From Streptomyces celluloflavus (GTDB lineage: Bacteria; Actinomycetota; Actinomycetes; Streptomycetales; Streptomycetaceae), in the NCBI GenBank assembly GCA_000720995.1, contig JOEL01000012.1, positions 280,927 through 344,926 on the forward strand: a DNA stretch of 64,000 bases, read 5' to 3'. Under the pieces are notes generated by a model. It did not search any database. It saw only the letters and a program-made list of their open reading frames with translations, and had not been told where the DNA came from. This document shows positions 37,845-45,673 of the stretch, in pieces. Made by a program: the position numbers and the translations under genes. The first letter of the stretch is position 1. Each line of letters starts with the position of its first letter.

Positions 37845-38441
37845 CTACGCAGCTAGTACGACGCTCCCCAGCGTGCTGCGGTGATGCCCGCCCCGGTTGA
37901 TGTACACGGGGAAGGCAGGGTTTGGCCCTCGGGGAGCGATCTGTGGTGTGGTCTCAATGGGGGCGGGCTTCCACACTCGTAGGTCATCCGCCGTAATACA
38001 TCCCAACAACCGTGAGAGCAACAAGAGGAGAACACTTACAAGGAACCCCAGCAGGCAGGCCACAAGCTCGGCAAGGGCAGCGAGGAATGCCCGTGCTGCC
38101 CTGCGGCGCTCGGCCAAAGTGTTCGCTACCTTGAGCGAGCCAGCAGCTTTGCGGTACCGCTTGCGGGCCGACTCCGCCGCCTGTACCGCACGATGCGTGC
38201 GTCCCTGGCGTTGTAGCAGGTTCTGAAACGGAGCGGGCCTGCGCACCTTGAACACGCCATGGTGACCGGCAAGCAGGATTTGGGCGTGGTGCGCCGCTTC
38301 TGTCTTCCCCTCACCCGTCCGCGAGATGACAGCCAAGGACAAAGCCTTGCCCCATAGCTCGGCGTCAAAGGCATTGGCGACTAGCTCCGCTAAAGCTGCC
38401 TCCTGGTCCGGATCCACTTCGTCTCGCTCGCTGTCGTCCAT
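37845..38441 (-). CDS. Hypothetical protein with C-terminal membrane helices
   Basis: 198 residues. The ATG at 38441 has AAGGGGG six bases upstream. An acidic head (MDDSERDEVDPDQEAALAEL) leads to a basic helical middle (VQAAESARKRYRKAAGSLK). A long hydrophobic stretch of about 25 residues (ACLLGFLVSVLLLLLSRLLG within it) is followed by a Pro-rich tail. SRTGEGKTEA looks like a P-loop but lacks the first glycine at the right spacing, so ATP binding is not claimed. Unrecognised; probably an element-specific membrane protein. Confidence 0.6.
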   Translation of the reverse strand: MDDSERDEVDPDQEAALAELVANAFDAELWGKALSLAVISRTGEGKTEAAHHAQILLAGHHGVFKVRRPAPFQNLLQRQGRTHRAVQAAESARKRYRKAAGSLKVANTLAERRRAARAFLAALAELVACLLGFLVSVLLLLLSRLLGCITADDLRVWKPAPIETTPQIAPRGPNPAFPVYINRGGHHRSTLGSVVLAA

Positions 38442-38671
38442 CGCTCGCCCCCTTGGTCTGGCGGATCCGACGATCGTAGCGGCAGCTGCTGACACTGCGG
38501 GGGTTACTGCTGCACCCACCACATCCCTACGACTTCGCCGGCTGATGTGACCAGGGCGAAGAGCCATCGAGGAACGCGCTTGAGAGCCAAGTGCAGCCCT
38601 TCACAACGAACTTCAAGGGCGGGAACCGAAACCTTCTCGCTCGCATAGTCCCCCTGTCTGGAGGTACCCCC

Positions 38672-39066
38672 ATGCCGCGTAAACCCCGCCCCCTTGCAGC
38701 ATCCCCGGGTGCCCCGAGCTGACGCGGGCCGGCGGGCGCTGCGCCGCACATGAGCGTGAGGCGAACAGTCAGCGTGCGTCGCGTGGTGGTGCTGTTTACA
38801 CGACTCGATGGCAGCGCATCCGACGTGCGTACCTGTATGCGAATCCGTGGTGTGTGTTGTGTGGTCGCGCTGCGAATGTTGCGGATCATTTCCCTTTGAG
38901 TCGGCGAGAGTTGATGGCAAAGGGTGATTCGAATCCTGATGCTGCGAAGCATCTTCGGCCTTTGTGTGTCAATTGCCATAACGGTGAGACGGCGAGGAAT
39001 CAGCGCGGCGGGTTCGCTGCTGAGAATATTTCTCGTCGTGAATCTGGTGAGCGTCCGCCTTTCTGA
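38672..39066 (+). pseudogene. HNH endonuclease next to the small terminase, with an apparent frameshift
   Basis: GGAGG and ATG 38672 give MPRKPRP, the usual start of phage-type HNH proteins, but that frame stops at 38720. The rest (CSIPGCPELTRAGGRC, WCVLCGRAANVADHFP, HLRPLCVNCHNGETARNQR) is in the -1 frame from about 38690. Relative to the expected reading, the run CGCCCCCTTGC appears to carry two extra bases (or lack one). In the body frame the only usable start is GTG 38854, inside the domain. Either the gene is broken or it depends on frameshifting at the C run. Confidence 0.75.
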
Positions 39067-39186
39067 GCAGGCGGGTACCCCCTCCCCCTCAGCTCGCTGA
39101 GCGGGAGGGAGGTGACTTTCTCGCACCGGGGCTGAAGCAGAGTTTGGAACCCTTCATCCAGGCTCGATGTCCAGATAGGAGAATGC

Positions 39187-39684
39187 ATGGCGGACAGATA
39201 CAGGCCCAAACCCGCAATTCAGCGAATGCGCGAGGGCAACCCATCGAAGACCACAATCCGGGAAGGGGTGATCGTCCCGCGCGCGATCCTCGCCGAGCCG
39301 GATTGGTCCGAGGTATTCAAGTCCTCGCCCGATCCCGCCGTTGAAGCGGCGAACCTCCGTTGCCGGGAAGTCGCGTCGGCAGAGTGGCGGCGCGTCGTCC
39401 CTGTTCTGGAAGTGTCCGCCGGTATCGGCGAGGTGGACTACGCCACGGTCAAAGACCTGTGCGTGTGCGTCGCCCGCATCGACCAGGCCGAGCGGGACCT
39501 ATCCGAGCGCGGGCTCATGGTGACCGCCGAGCGCGGGACCGTGAAGAACGGCGCCGCCACGATCGCGGCGCAGTACCGGACACAACTCGCCCGCTATGTC
39601 CGCGAACTCGGACTTTCCCCGAGCGCCCGCACCGCAATTACCGCGCCGGACTCCGATGATGACGACTCGGATATCTGGGACTGA
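39187..39684 (+). CDS. Phage terminase small subunit (P27 family)
   Basis: 165 residues. A basic head (ADRYRPKPAIQRMREGNPSK) is followed by a helical domain and the P27-type segment VKDLCVCVARIDQAERDLSERG, with a closing helix YVRELGLSPSARTAI and an acidic tail (SDDDDSDIWD). It recognises phage or satellite DNA for packaging and needs a large subunit ATPase/nuclease, which is absent from this element. The ATG follows AGGAG by five bases. Confidence 0.88.
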   Translation: MADRYRPKPAIQRMREGNPSKTTIREGVIVPRAILAEPDWSEVFKSSPDPAVEAANLRCREVASAEWRRVVPVLEVSAGIGEVDYATVKDLCVCVARIDQAERDLSERGLMVTAERGTVKNGAATIAAQYRTQLARYVRELGLSPSARTAITAPDSDDDDSDIWD

Positions 39685-39736
39685 CTCAATTCCATAACAC
39701 TCGCAAACAACTCATTCCTTACCGGGAGAATTGACT

Positions 39737-40672
39737 ATGGCTCTTACCCTTGCTGAATCAGCGAAGCTCTCTCTCGATCAGTTGCAGCGTGGCGTGATCG
39801 AAACGTTCGTTCAGGAGTCCCCCATCCTGGACCGGCTGCCCCTCATCCAGGTGACTGGCAACGCATACAAGTACAACGAGGAGTCCACCCTTCCCGGGGT
39901 GTCCTTCCGGGCCGTGAACGAGGCTTACCCGGAGAGCACCGGAACGCTGAACCAGAGGATCGAAACTCTCGCCATCCTCGGCGGGGACGCCGACTTGGAT
40001 AAGTTCATCGTTCAGACACGAGGTGATCTGAACGACCAGCGGGCTATTCAGACTGCGCTCAAGGTCAAGGCGGCGTCGATTCACTTCGCTGACCAGTTCT
40101 TCAACGGTGACGTGGAAGTCAACCCAAAGGGCTTCGATGGCCTGCGTAAGCGACTGCTCGGAACTCAGGTTCTGGACGCGAAGGAGACGGGGCCGGTCGC
40201 CAACGGCTACGACTTTTTTGACACCTTGGACGCGCTGACGGCTCAGGTGCGAGGCATCAACGGATCCAATGGAGCGCTCTACATGAACGCTGCCCTCCGG
40301 GCGAAGATCGAGTCCGGATTCCGCCGGCTCGGCGGCGGTGAGCTGTTGAGGGAGGTCATTGCGGGGAAGAGCGCTGTGACTTGGAAGGGGGTGCCTCTCC
40401 TGGACGCCGGGCAGAAGCTCGACGGGTCCGACGTGCTTCCCCTCACCGCAGGAACCGGAGGGAAGCAGACTGGCGACATCTACGCGGTGCGCTTCGGAGC
40501 AACCGAGGCTGACGCCGGAGTCTCTGGACTGACCAACGGCGGAGTCCAGGTAACCGACCTGGGCGAGGCTCATGACAAGCCCGTCTACCGAACTCGCATC
40601 GACTTCTACTGCGGTCTGGCCCTGTTCGGCGGCAAGGCAGCCGCTCGCCTGACGAACGTTCTCATCGCATAG
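39737..40672 (+). CDS. Phage major capsid protein (HK97-like fold)
   Basis: 311 residues. It matches the ~310-residue phage major capsid proteins that open with ALTLAESAKLSLDQLQRGVIE-like helices (here residues 2-21 without break). It carries the TLPGVSFRAVNEAYPEST and LGGDADLDKFIVQTRGD segments, then NPKGFDGLRKRL and a final LALFGGKAAARL strand. ATG 39737 has GGGAG nine bases upstream. It stands only 52 bases after the small terminase; in ordinary phages the large terminase, portal and protease genes lie between. No scaffold or decoration gene is present. Confidence 0.82.
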   Translation: MALTLAESAKLSLDQLQRGVIETFVQESPILDRLPLIQVTGNAYKYNEESTLPGVSFRAVNEAYPESTGTLNQRIETLAILGGDADLDKFIVQTRGDLNDQRAIQTALKVKAASIHFADQFFNGDVEVNPKGFDGLRKRLLGTQVLDAKETGPVANGYDFFDTLDALTAQVRGINGSNGALYMNAALRAKIESGFRRLGGGELLREVIAGKSAVTWKGVPLLDAGQKLDGSDVLPLTAGTGGKQTGDIYAVRFGATEADAGVSGLTNGGVQVTDLGEAHDKPVYRTRIDFYCGLALFGGKAAARLTNVLIA

Positions 40673-40684
40673 CCAAACTCCCAG

Positions 40685-40728
40685 CCCCCGTGCTCGTTGC
40701 CCCAGTTGGCAGCGTGCACGGGGGTTTT
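40685..40728 (+). terminator. Terminator after the capsid gene
   Basis: CCCCCGTGC pairs with GCACGGGGG, with an inner TTGCC/GGCAG pairing, followed by TTTT. It lies 12 bases after the capsid stop. Confidence 0.85.
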
Positions 40729-40787
40729 CGCGTATCCCGGGTCGCGTTGGCGGGCATACGCTGGATGGGGAGAGGAACGGTGATCGT

Positions 40788-42029
40788 ATGTCCACTGGCC
40801 TGGCCGACAACGTGAGGAAGTACCGGCGGACGGCCGGTCTGAGTCAGGAGGGTCTTGCCGAAGCGGCGGACCTGTCCCTGAGCACGGTCCGCAAGGCGGA
40901 ACAGGGCGGGCACGTCAGCATGGAAACGCTTCACACCCTCGCTCGCGCACTGGGTGTCAGCACATCCACGCTGTTCGCCACGGACGCGCCAAAATCCGTG
41001 CTGGGCAAGCGGGATGAGGCGAATCGACGCTACCTGGCGGAGCTGCGACGTGCCCTGATGCCCGCTGTAGGACTCTCGGCACCCCTCTCGGATCCTGGCG
41101 AGGCCGGCGAGCTGTCGGAGCTCCGTAGGGGCGTACAGGAGGGGCATGCGCTCTACTGGGCAGACCAGTATGGAGCGGTTGCGAAGCGGCTTCCCGGGTT
41201 GCTCCGTAGCTCTGAGGCCGCCGTTTCCGCGCTTGAGGGCGAAGAGCAGGAGCACGCGATGATTGCGCGCTGTCATGCGCTCCTGCTGACGGGCAAATAC
41301 CTGACTCAGGTCCGGCAGTACGACATGGCCTACTTCGCCCTGGTGGAGGCCATCCGCCTTGCTCGCGAGGCTCACCAAGCCCAGTTGGCATCAACGGGAG
41401 TTGTGGGCTTGTGCTGGCTCTTGCTGAGGCAGGACCGCTTCGACGAAGCGGAGCAGCTTGCAGCCCAGACGGCACGGGAGATCGAACCGCGCATGTCTGA
41501 GGCCACCCCCGCGCATCTCGCGGTGTGGGGTGAACTGTGGCTCAGGGTCGCGTCGGCGGCAGTACGGAACAACCGCCCGGAGGTAGCGCGAGAGGCCCGC
41601 AGGATGGCAGCGGCGGCCGCCAGCGCGCTGAACACGGAAGACGAAAGCTTCCCCCACCACTGGGGCGGCTTTGGCCCTGTCACAGCGGAGCTGAAGGCCG
41701 TTGAGGACCTGTCCCTGGTGGGGGACACTCGGAGCGTCCTACGACGCACCGATGACGGAATTCTGAGTGACAAGTCAGTGCGCAACTTCGGCAGGCCCAC
41801 CGCGCCGAACTGGGGGCGTCACCGGCTGGACGTTGCTCACGCTCACGTCACGCTCGGGTCCCACCAAGACGCCATGGACGAACTCATGCAACTCCGCCGT
41901 ACATCCGGGGAGTGGCTCACGCATCAGCCCATGGCGCGGTACGTGATGGCCGACATTCTCAAGACGCGCAAGCGGACGTTGACAGAAGACATGCGCAGCA
42001 TGGCTGCTCATCTCGGAGTCGCCGGGTAG
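40788..42029 (+). CDS. XRE-family HTH regulator with TPR-like C-terminus
   Basis: 413 residues. The amino HTH is YRRTAGLSQEGLAEAADLSL followed by STVRKAEQGG. The remaining ~330 residues are helical repeats of TPR type (AMIARCHALLLTGKYLTQVR, RFDEAEQLAAQTAREI). Such regulators usually respond to a peptide or small ligand through the repeat domain. It is the probable element regulator or a cargo gene, followed by two small co-oriented genes. Confidence 0.85.
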   Translation: MSTGLADNVRKYRRTAGLSQEGLAEAADLSLSTVRKAEQGGHVSMETLHTLARALGVSTSTLFATDAPKSVLGKRDEANRRYLAELRRALMPAVGLSAPLSDPGEAGELSELRRGVQEGHALYWADQYGAVAKRLPGLLRSSEAAVSALEGEEQEHAMIARCHALLLTGKYLTQVRQYDMAYFALVEAIRLAREAHQAQLASTGVVGLCWLLLRQDRFDEAEQLAAQTAREIEPRMSEATPAHLAVWGELWLRVASAAVRNNRPEVAREARRMAAAAASALNTEDESFPHHWGGFGPVTAELKAVEDLSLVGDTRSVLRRTDDGILSDKSVRNFGRPTAPNWGRHRLDVAHAHVTLGSHQDAMDELMQLRRTSGEWLTHQPMARYVMADILKTRKRTLTEDMRSMAAHLGVAG

Positions 42030-42122
42030 GTACTCCGCAGCGTGACACTTCGGTGACCAGCCCCTCCGAACTACCGCTTTCTGAACGTGGATCGGGCCTG
42101 TCGCTGCTCCTACGGTCGCTGT

Positions 42123-42536
42123 ATGAATCCAGCGGACCGAGGGGCCGAGGTGACGCACAGAACCGAGGGTGACCGGAAGCGGCGGCGAGACCTTGCCGAC
42201 GCAGCGTCGGGCGTGCCGCCCCGGTTGCTCCCTTGGGCCAGGGACGGCAAAGCGTGCTATCTGAGCACGGACAGTGGGTCGCACAGCTTTCTGTCCTGCC
42301 TCGCTGACGACATGGAAGACGTTCAGCTTGAGATGGCCGCGTACGTTCAGGGGGCGGCGGACAAGGTACTTGTGGACCCCATGTCGCCGCACGCCGAGGT
42401 CAGGTACGCGGCGATTCGCCTGTCCGAGTGCCTGCGTGACGTTCGCAGGGTCGCGGAGAGCCGGGGCGCACGCATCCCCGTGCCGGAGGACGAGGGCGCC
42501 GAGGGTGATTCTCCGCACGGCACCGAGGCGCACTGA
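42123..42536 (+). CDS. Hypothetical protein found beside XRE regulators
   Basis: 137 residues, unrecognised function. A basic head (EGDRKRRRDLADAASGVPPR) is followed by WARDGKACYLST and a helix FLSCLADDMEDVQLEMAAYV, ending with an acidic tail. The layout is familiar from small streptomycete proteins next to XRE regulators. No good ribosome site precedes ATG 42123. The stop overlaps the next start (TGATG). Confidence 0.6.
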   Translation: MNPADRGAEVTHRTEGDRKRRRDLADAASGVPPRLLPWARDGKACYLSTDSGSHSFLSCLADDMEDVQLEMAAYVQGAADKVLVDPMSPHAEVRYAAIRLSECLRDVRRVAESRGARIPVPEDEGAEGDSPHGTEAH

Positions 42537-42733
42537 TGATCACGAAAGCTGACGTCGGGCGGAAGGTCCGGGACAGCGTAGGGCGCGTCGGCATCCTGCG
42601 TGACGTGATCCCGGACTTCGAAGACCCGTCAGACATGCCCGGGGAACGCCGTAAACGCCCTACAGCGTTCCTGCAGCCTGAGGGTGGGGGAACGGAGTGG
42701 CTCGTCCCGCCCAACACCGTGAGACGGGCGTAG
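42536..42733 (+). CDS. Small hypothetical protein coupled to the preceding gene
   Basis: 65 residues. Beta-rich (ADVGRKVRDSVGRVGILRDV, EWLVPPNTVRRA), resembling a small SH3-like or Tudor-like barrel of streptomycete plasmid and element proteins. One-base overlap with the upstream gene indicates co-translation. The function is unknown. Confidence 0.6.
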   Translation: MITKADVGRKVRDSVGRVGILRDVIPDFEDPSDMPGERRKRPTAFLQPEGGGTEWLVPPNTVRRA

Positions 42734-42959
42734 AAAAACTCCGGCGTGTCTGCTGTCTCTGTGGCGGACCGCCGGACAGTCCCCCGGCCGGTCAAGCCTT
42801 GAGTAGGGACAGGTCGTGTCCCGTCTGAGCTGACGTGCTCAGGCTCTCGCCCCGGTCCGCCCCTTCGCTGGGGTGCTGCCCTGGGCAGTGAGGGCACCGC
42901 TTCGGACCCAGGGAAGCCGAAGCACCCCACCTTCGCCGCGCTGATCACCCCACGAGACT

Positions 42960-43133
42960 CCGCCCCTGCCTGGATGAGAAGCCTTTACTCCATCCCCCAC
43001 GGACCGAGGTAACCCCAGGCAGGGGCGGGCCCCACCCCGTCCGGTCCCGGGCCCATGCTCGGAGAGGGGGAGCGCCCGATAGGCACCCGTATAGGCAGCA
43101 AAACGCCCCGTTCGGCCAAGTGCCGGGCGGGGC
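42960..43133. other. Structured noncoding end of the element: long-arm palindrome and terminator-like hairpin
   Basis: CCGCCCCTGCCTGG-type arms at 42960-42973 and 43015-43028 pair over 14 bases around a 41-base loop. GCCCCGTTCGGC at 43105-43116 pairs with 43122-43133 (12 pairs, two wobbles). The 480 bases from the last gene to attR hold no gene. The hairpins could be terminators or recognition sites. Confidence 0.55.
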
Positions 43134-43215
43134 TTCTGTGATTCCGGGACGTTCGAGGGTTCGTCGTACTGGATCAGCACGGAACCAGTAAGGTGTGTGT
43201 TTAGAGGGAGTTCCC

Positions 43216-43221
43216 GGTCAG
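43216..43221. other. attR core of the integrative element
   Basis: GGTCAG with element sequence TTAGAGGGAGTTCCC on the left and chromosomal CACCGCGTCG on the right. With attL it rebuilds attP (GGGAGTTCC-N6-GGAACTCCC) and attB (GCGGTG-N8-CACCGC), both symmetric about the dinucleotide GT. Confidence 0.85.
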
Positions 43222-43578
43222 CACCGCGTCGTAGGAATCGTGCGGCAGCGCCTCCGTCCACCGCGGGTCCTTGAGGTCCGCCCGGACGAACCGGACCCGG
43301 TCCTCGCCCTCGAAGTACCCTTCGGCGATGGCCAGCAGCGCGGGATCCAGGTCCACCCCCACGCTCTCGGCCTTCGGGAACCGCTTGAGCAGCCGGTCGG
43401 AGATGGTGCCCGTACCGCAGGCCAGATCCAGCACCCGGGGCTCGGTACCGACCAGCGCCTCGACCATGTCGAGCATCACCCCGAACCGCTCCTCGCGGTC
43501 GGGGAGGTACCACTCCTGCTGCCGGTCCCAGCTGTGCTGCCACGACTGCCAGTCGGTACCGGTGACATGCTCGGTCAT
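43216..43578 (-). pseudogene. N-terminal half of class I SAM methyltransferase split by the element
   Basis: 121 native codons from ATG 43578. WQSWQHSWDRQQEWYLPD is followed by the SAM-binding motif VLDLACGTGTIS (about residues 49-60), VGVDLDPALL and DAVLT. In the integrated state the frame runs a few codons into the element (GNSL) and stops at 43201, giving a 125-residue protein that lacks the substrate half. The other half is at 33762-34166. Confidence 0.9.
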
Positions 43579-43595
43579 CGCGTCCCCTTCAGTCC

Positions 43596-43617
43596 GTAAT
43601 ACCCTCTAAGTGATAAC
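43596..43617. promoter_or_regulatory. Possible operator between methyltransferase and CGNR gene
   Basis: GTAAT-N12-ATAAC lies 55 bases before the CGNR start, in a short divergent promoter with unusually high AT content. Imperfect symmetry; a likely autoregulatory site of the CGNR protein. Confidence 0.4.
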
Positions 43618-43671
43618 ACCCATTACGCACGCTCGGTACGCACCTTAGACCGCCCCCCGTAAGGACTACAA

Positions 43672-44301
43672 GTGGAACTGGCCTATTACTCGGACTATGC
43701 CGTGCGGCTGGTCAACACCGAGCAGCCCGAGCGCGGCGGCGACACCCTCACCTCCGTCGAGGCGGTACGCGAACTCTTCGGCGCCGCCCAGCAGGCCGCC
43801 CGGCGCGCGACGGAGAGCGACGTCACCCGGCTGCGCGCGGTCCGCACCCGGCTGCGCGCCGTGTTCGAGGCGGCCGACGCCGGTGACGAGGTGCTCGCCG
43901 TCGACCTGCTGAACGCGCTGATGATGGAGTTCCCGGTCAGCCCGCAGATCTCCGGCCACGAGATCCGGGACGACGACGGCCGCCCCGACTGGCATCTGCA
44001 CATCGCCGACCACGCGGCCAACGCCACCGCCGGCTACACCGCCACCGCCTGCATGGGCCTGGCCTTCCACCTCACCGAACTGGGCGTCGACCGGCTGGGC
44101 ATCTGCGAGGCGCGCCCCTGCCGCAATGTCTACCTCGACACCTCGACCAACCGCTCCCGGCGCTACTGCTCCGACCGCTGCGCGACCCGCGCCAACGTCG
44201 CCGCCTACCGCGCCCGCAAACGCCTGGCGAGCGAGCGGTCCGCCCGCACCGGCCGGACCGCCGACAGCACCCAGGAGAGCGCCGCGCGCGGCGACCGCTG
44301 A
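43672..44301 (+). CDS. CGNR zinc-finger (ABATE-domain) transcription regulator
   Basis: 209 residues. The amino ABATE-like domain (AYYSDYAVRLVNTEQP, ATESDVTRLRAVRTRLRAVF) is followed by the zinc finger CEARPCRNVYLDTSTNRSRR and YCSDRCATRANVAAYR. The first finger half reads C-x4-C and the second C-x3-C. GTG start with AAGGA six bases upstream. The family regulates adjacent genes; the divergent methyltransferase (now split) is the natural partner. The last 97 bases overlap the end of the convergent sodX gene. Confidence 0.88.
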   Translation: MELAYYSDYAVRLVNTEQPERGGDTLTSVEAVRELFGAAQQAARRATESDVTRLRAVRTRLRAVFEAADAGDEVLAVDLLNALMMEFPVSPQISGHEIRDDDGRPDWHLHIADHAANATAGYTATACMGLAFHLTELGVDRLGICEARPCRNVYLDTSTNRSRRYCSDRCATRANVAAYRARKRLASERSARTGRTADSTQESAARGDR

Positions 44302-44681
44302 ACCCCGTGCGGCGGCCGCACCCGGACCCAGGCACGCGCGATGACCAGCTCGTCCGGCACCGTCCCGAACTCCCGGCTGTCGTTCTCGACGTACGGGTTG
44401 TCGCCCTGCACCCACCAGCCGCCGTCGCGCCGCTCCACGGCCCGCTTGACGATCAGCAGGTCCTGCCGGAACGGATGCCGCAGCACGACCACGTCACCGG
44501 GCCGCACCGCCGCGCCGTACTGCACCACCAGCTGGTCACCCGGCCGGAGCGTCGGCACCATCGACGGGTTGTAGACCTCCGCCAGCCCGAACGCCCGGAG
44601 CAGCCCGCGACGTCCCCCGTCCTCCTCCGGGTCGTCACCCCGCTCGCGCTCCGGCCCGCGCTCGTGCACCCGCTCCGGCAT
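44205..44681 (-). CDS. sodX: Nickel superoxide dismutase maturation protease (S26 family)
   Basis: 158 residues. The catalytic Ser is in NPSMVPTLRPGD and the general-base Lys in LIVKRAVERRDGG, the S26 signal-peptidase dyad, with GDNPYVENDSREFG as box D/E. No membrane anchor is evident, consistent with cytoplasmic removal of the SodN propeptide. ATG 44681 is chosen because GGGGAGG lies at ideal spacing. Divergent from sodN, its substrate, as in other streptomycetes. Confidence 0.9.
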   Translation of the reverse strand: MPERVHERGPERERGDDPEEDGGRRGLLRAFGLAEVYNPSMVPTLRPGDQLVVQYGAAVRPGDVVVLRHPFRQDLLIVKRAVERRDGGWWVQGDNPYVENDSREFGTVPDELVIARAWVRVRPPHGVQRSPRAALSWVLSAVRPVRADRSLARRLRAR

Positions 44682-44848
44682 CCCGTACCTCCCCGTCCCA
44701 CGCCGGTCCGACCCGCTCACCGGTCCATCCTCCCTCAGTCCCAGCCCGGCACCGGACTTTTGCCCTAAGCCTCCGGGCCACCCGAGAAAACCCTTCCCGC
44801 ACCGAGTAATCTCGCACCTGAGAAGACGATCACGAGGAAGGATGGAAC

Positions 44849-45244
44849 ATGCTCTCCCGCCTGTTCGCCCCCAAGGTCAAGGTAAGCGCCCACTGCGACC
44901 TGCCCTGCGGCGTGTACGACCCGGCCCAGGCCCGCATCGAGGCCGAGTCCGTCAAGGCCGTCCAGGAGAAGTACCAGGCCAACGAGGACGCGGACTTCCG
45001 CACCCGGGCCGTCCTGATCAAGGAGCAGCGCGCCGAGCTCGCCAAGCACCACGTCTCGGTGCTGTGGAGCGACTACTTCAAGCCCCCGCACTTCGAGAAG
45101 TACCCCGAGCTCCACCAGCTGGTCAACGACACCCTCAAGGCACTCAGCGCCGCCAAGGGCTCCAACGACCCGGCGACGGGCCAGAAGGCCCTCGACCTGA
45201 TCGCCCAGATCGACAAGATCTTCTGGGAGACCAAGAAGGCTTGA
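44849..45244 (+). CDS. sodN: Nickel-containing superoxide dismutase
   Basis: 131 residues. A 14-residue propeptide (MLSRLFAPKVKVSA) is followed by the nickel hook HCDLPCGVYD. The amino group of His1, Cys2 and Cys6 of the mature protein bind Ni. The remainder is the four-helix bundle (AVQEKYQANEDADFRTRAVL onward). Mature length is 117 residues, the family standard. It detoxifies superoxide as a hexamer in the cytoplasm. GGAAGGA precedes the ATG. Nickel-responsive control by Nur is known for the family but no site is claimed here. Confidence 0.97.
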   Translation: MLSRLFAPKVKVSAHCDLPCGVYDPAQARIEAESVKAVQEKYQANEDADFRTRAVLIKEQRAELAKHHVSVLWSDYFKPPHFEKYPELHQLVNDTLKALSAAKGSNDPATGQKALDLIAQIDKIFWETKKA

Positions 45245-45297
45245 TCTCTGGTTAGGCCGTCTGACCTGCGGTTTCGCTGGTCATGTCGCCTACCTGT

Positions 45298-45357
45298 CCG
45301 CACCCGGTCCGCAGGACGTCGAGCACGGCGTTCATGACGGACCGGGTGCGGTTTTTT
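45298..45357 (+). terminator. sodN terminator
   Basis: CCGCACCCGGTCCG pairs exactly with CGGACCGGGTGCGG over 14 bases and is followed by six T. A textbook intrinsic terminator, 54 bases after sodN. Confidence 0.9.
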
Positions 45358-45673
45358 CATTGCGCCGCGCCGAGGCCGGCAGCCACTCGCCGACCGCCGT
45401 TCTGACCGCGGCCGCCGAAGGACGTGCACTCGGCACCGCCGAACACCCTGCTCAAGCACTGATCTGGCGGCTCGATGACGCGTCCGGCCGACGAGTCGCG
45501 GCAGCAACAACAGGCAGCACAACGGCTACCGGGCCGAGCACACCAGCAGTCATGCCTGTCGACTCCAGAGTTCCGCCCTCTCGGCGGCGTGGGCGATGAT
45601 GCTCCGACCAGGCGGACGGATTCTCGTCAGAGTGACATGCTGAATACTTCACTGAAACCAGGGAGTTGGGCTC
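45358..45673. other. Noncoding stretch between sodN terminator and NUDIX gene
   Basis: 316 bases. Frames here are short and Ala/Thr-rich without ribosome sites. The last ~60 bases (AGTGACATGCTGAATAC) are lower in GC and probably hold the NUDIX promoter. Nothing else is seen. Confidence 0.4.

Larger units (their letters stand above)
34161..43221. mobile_element. 9.06-kb serine-integrase element, satellite-like, with capsid and small terminase
   Basis: Bounded by GGTCAG at both ends and inserted in a methyltransferase gene whose frame is exactly restored on removal. The element carries integrase, iteron/AT-rich repeats, a tRNA-like gene, two HNH genes, two minus-strand membrane proteins, terminase small subunit, major capsid protein, XRE-TPR regulator and two small proteins. 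Base composition is visibly lower in GC than the flanks, especially 35,950-36,600 and 38,850-39,060. No large terminase, portal, protease, tail, lysis, transfer or replication gene is seen. Confidence 0.9.

Noticed and set aside
37845-38441. P-loop ATPase reading of the SRTGEGKTEA segment
   Set aside because: The first glycine of the Walker A pattern is not at the needed distance and no Walker B strand follows.
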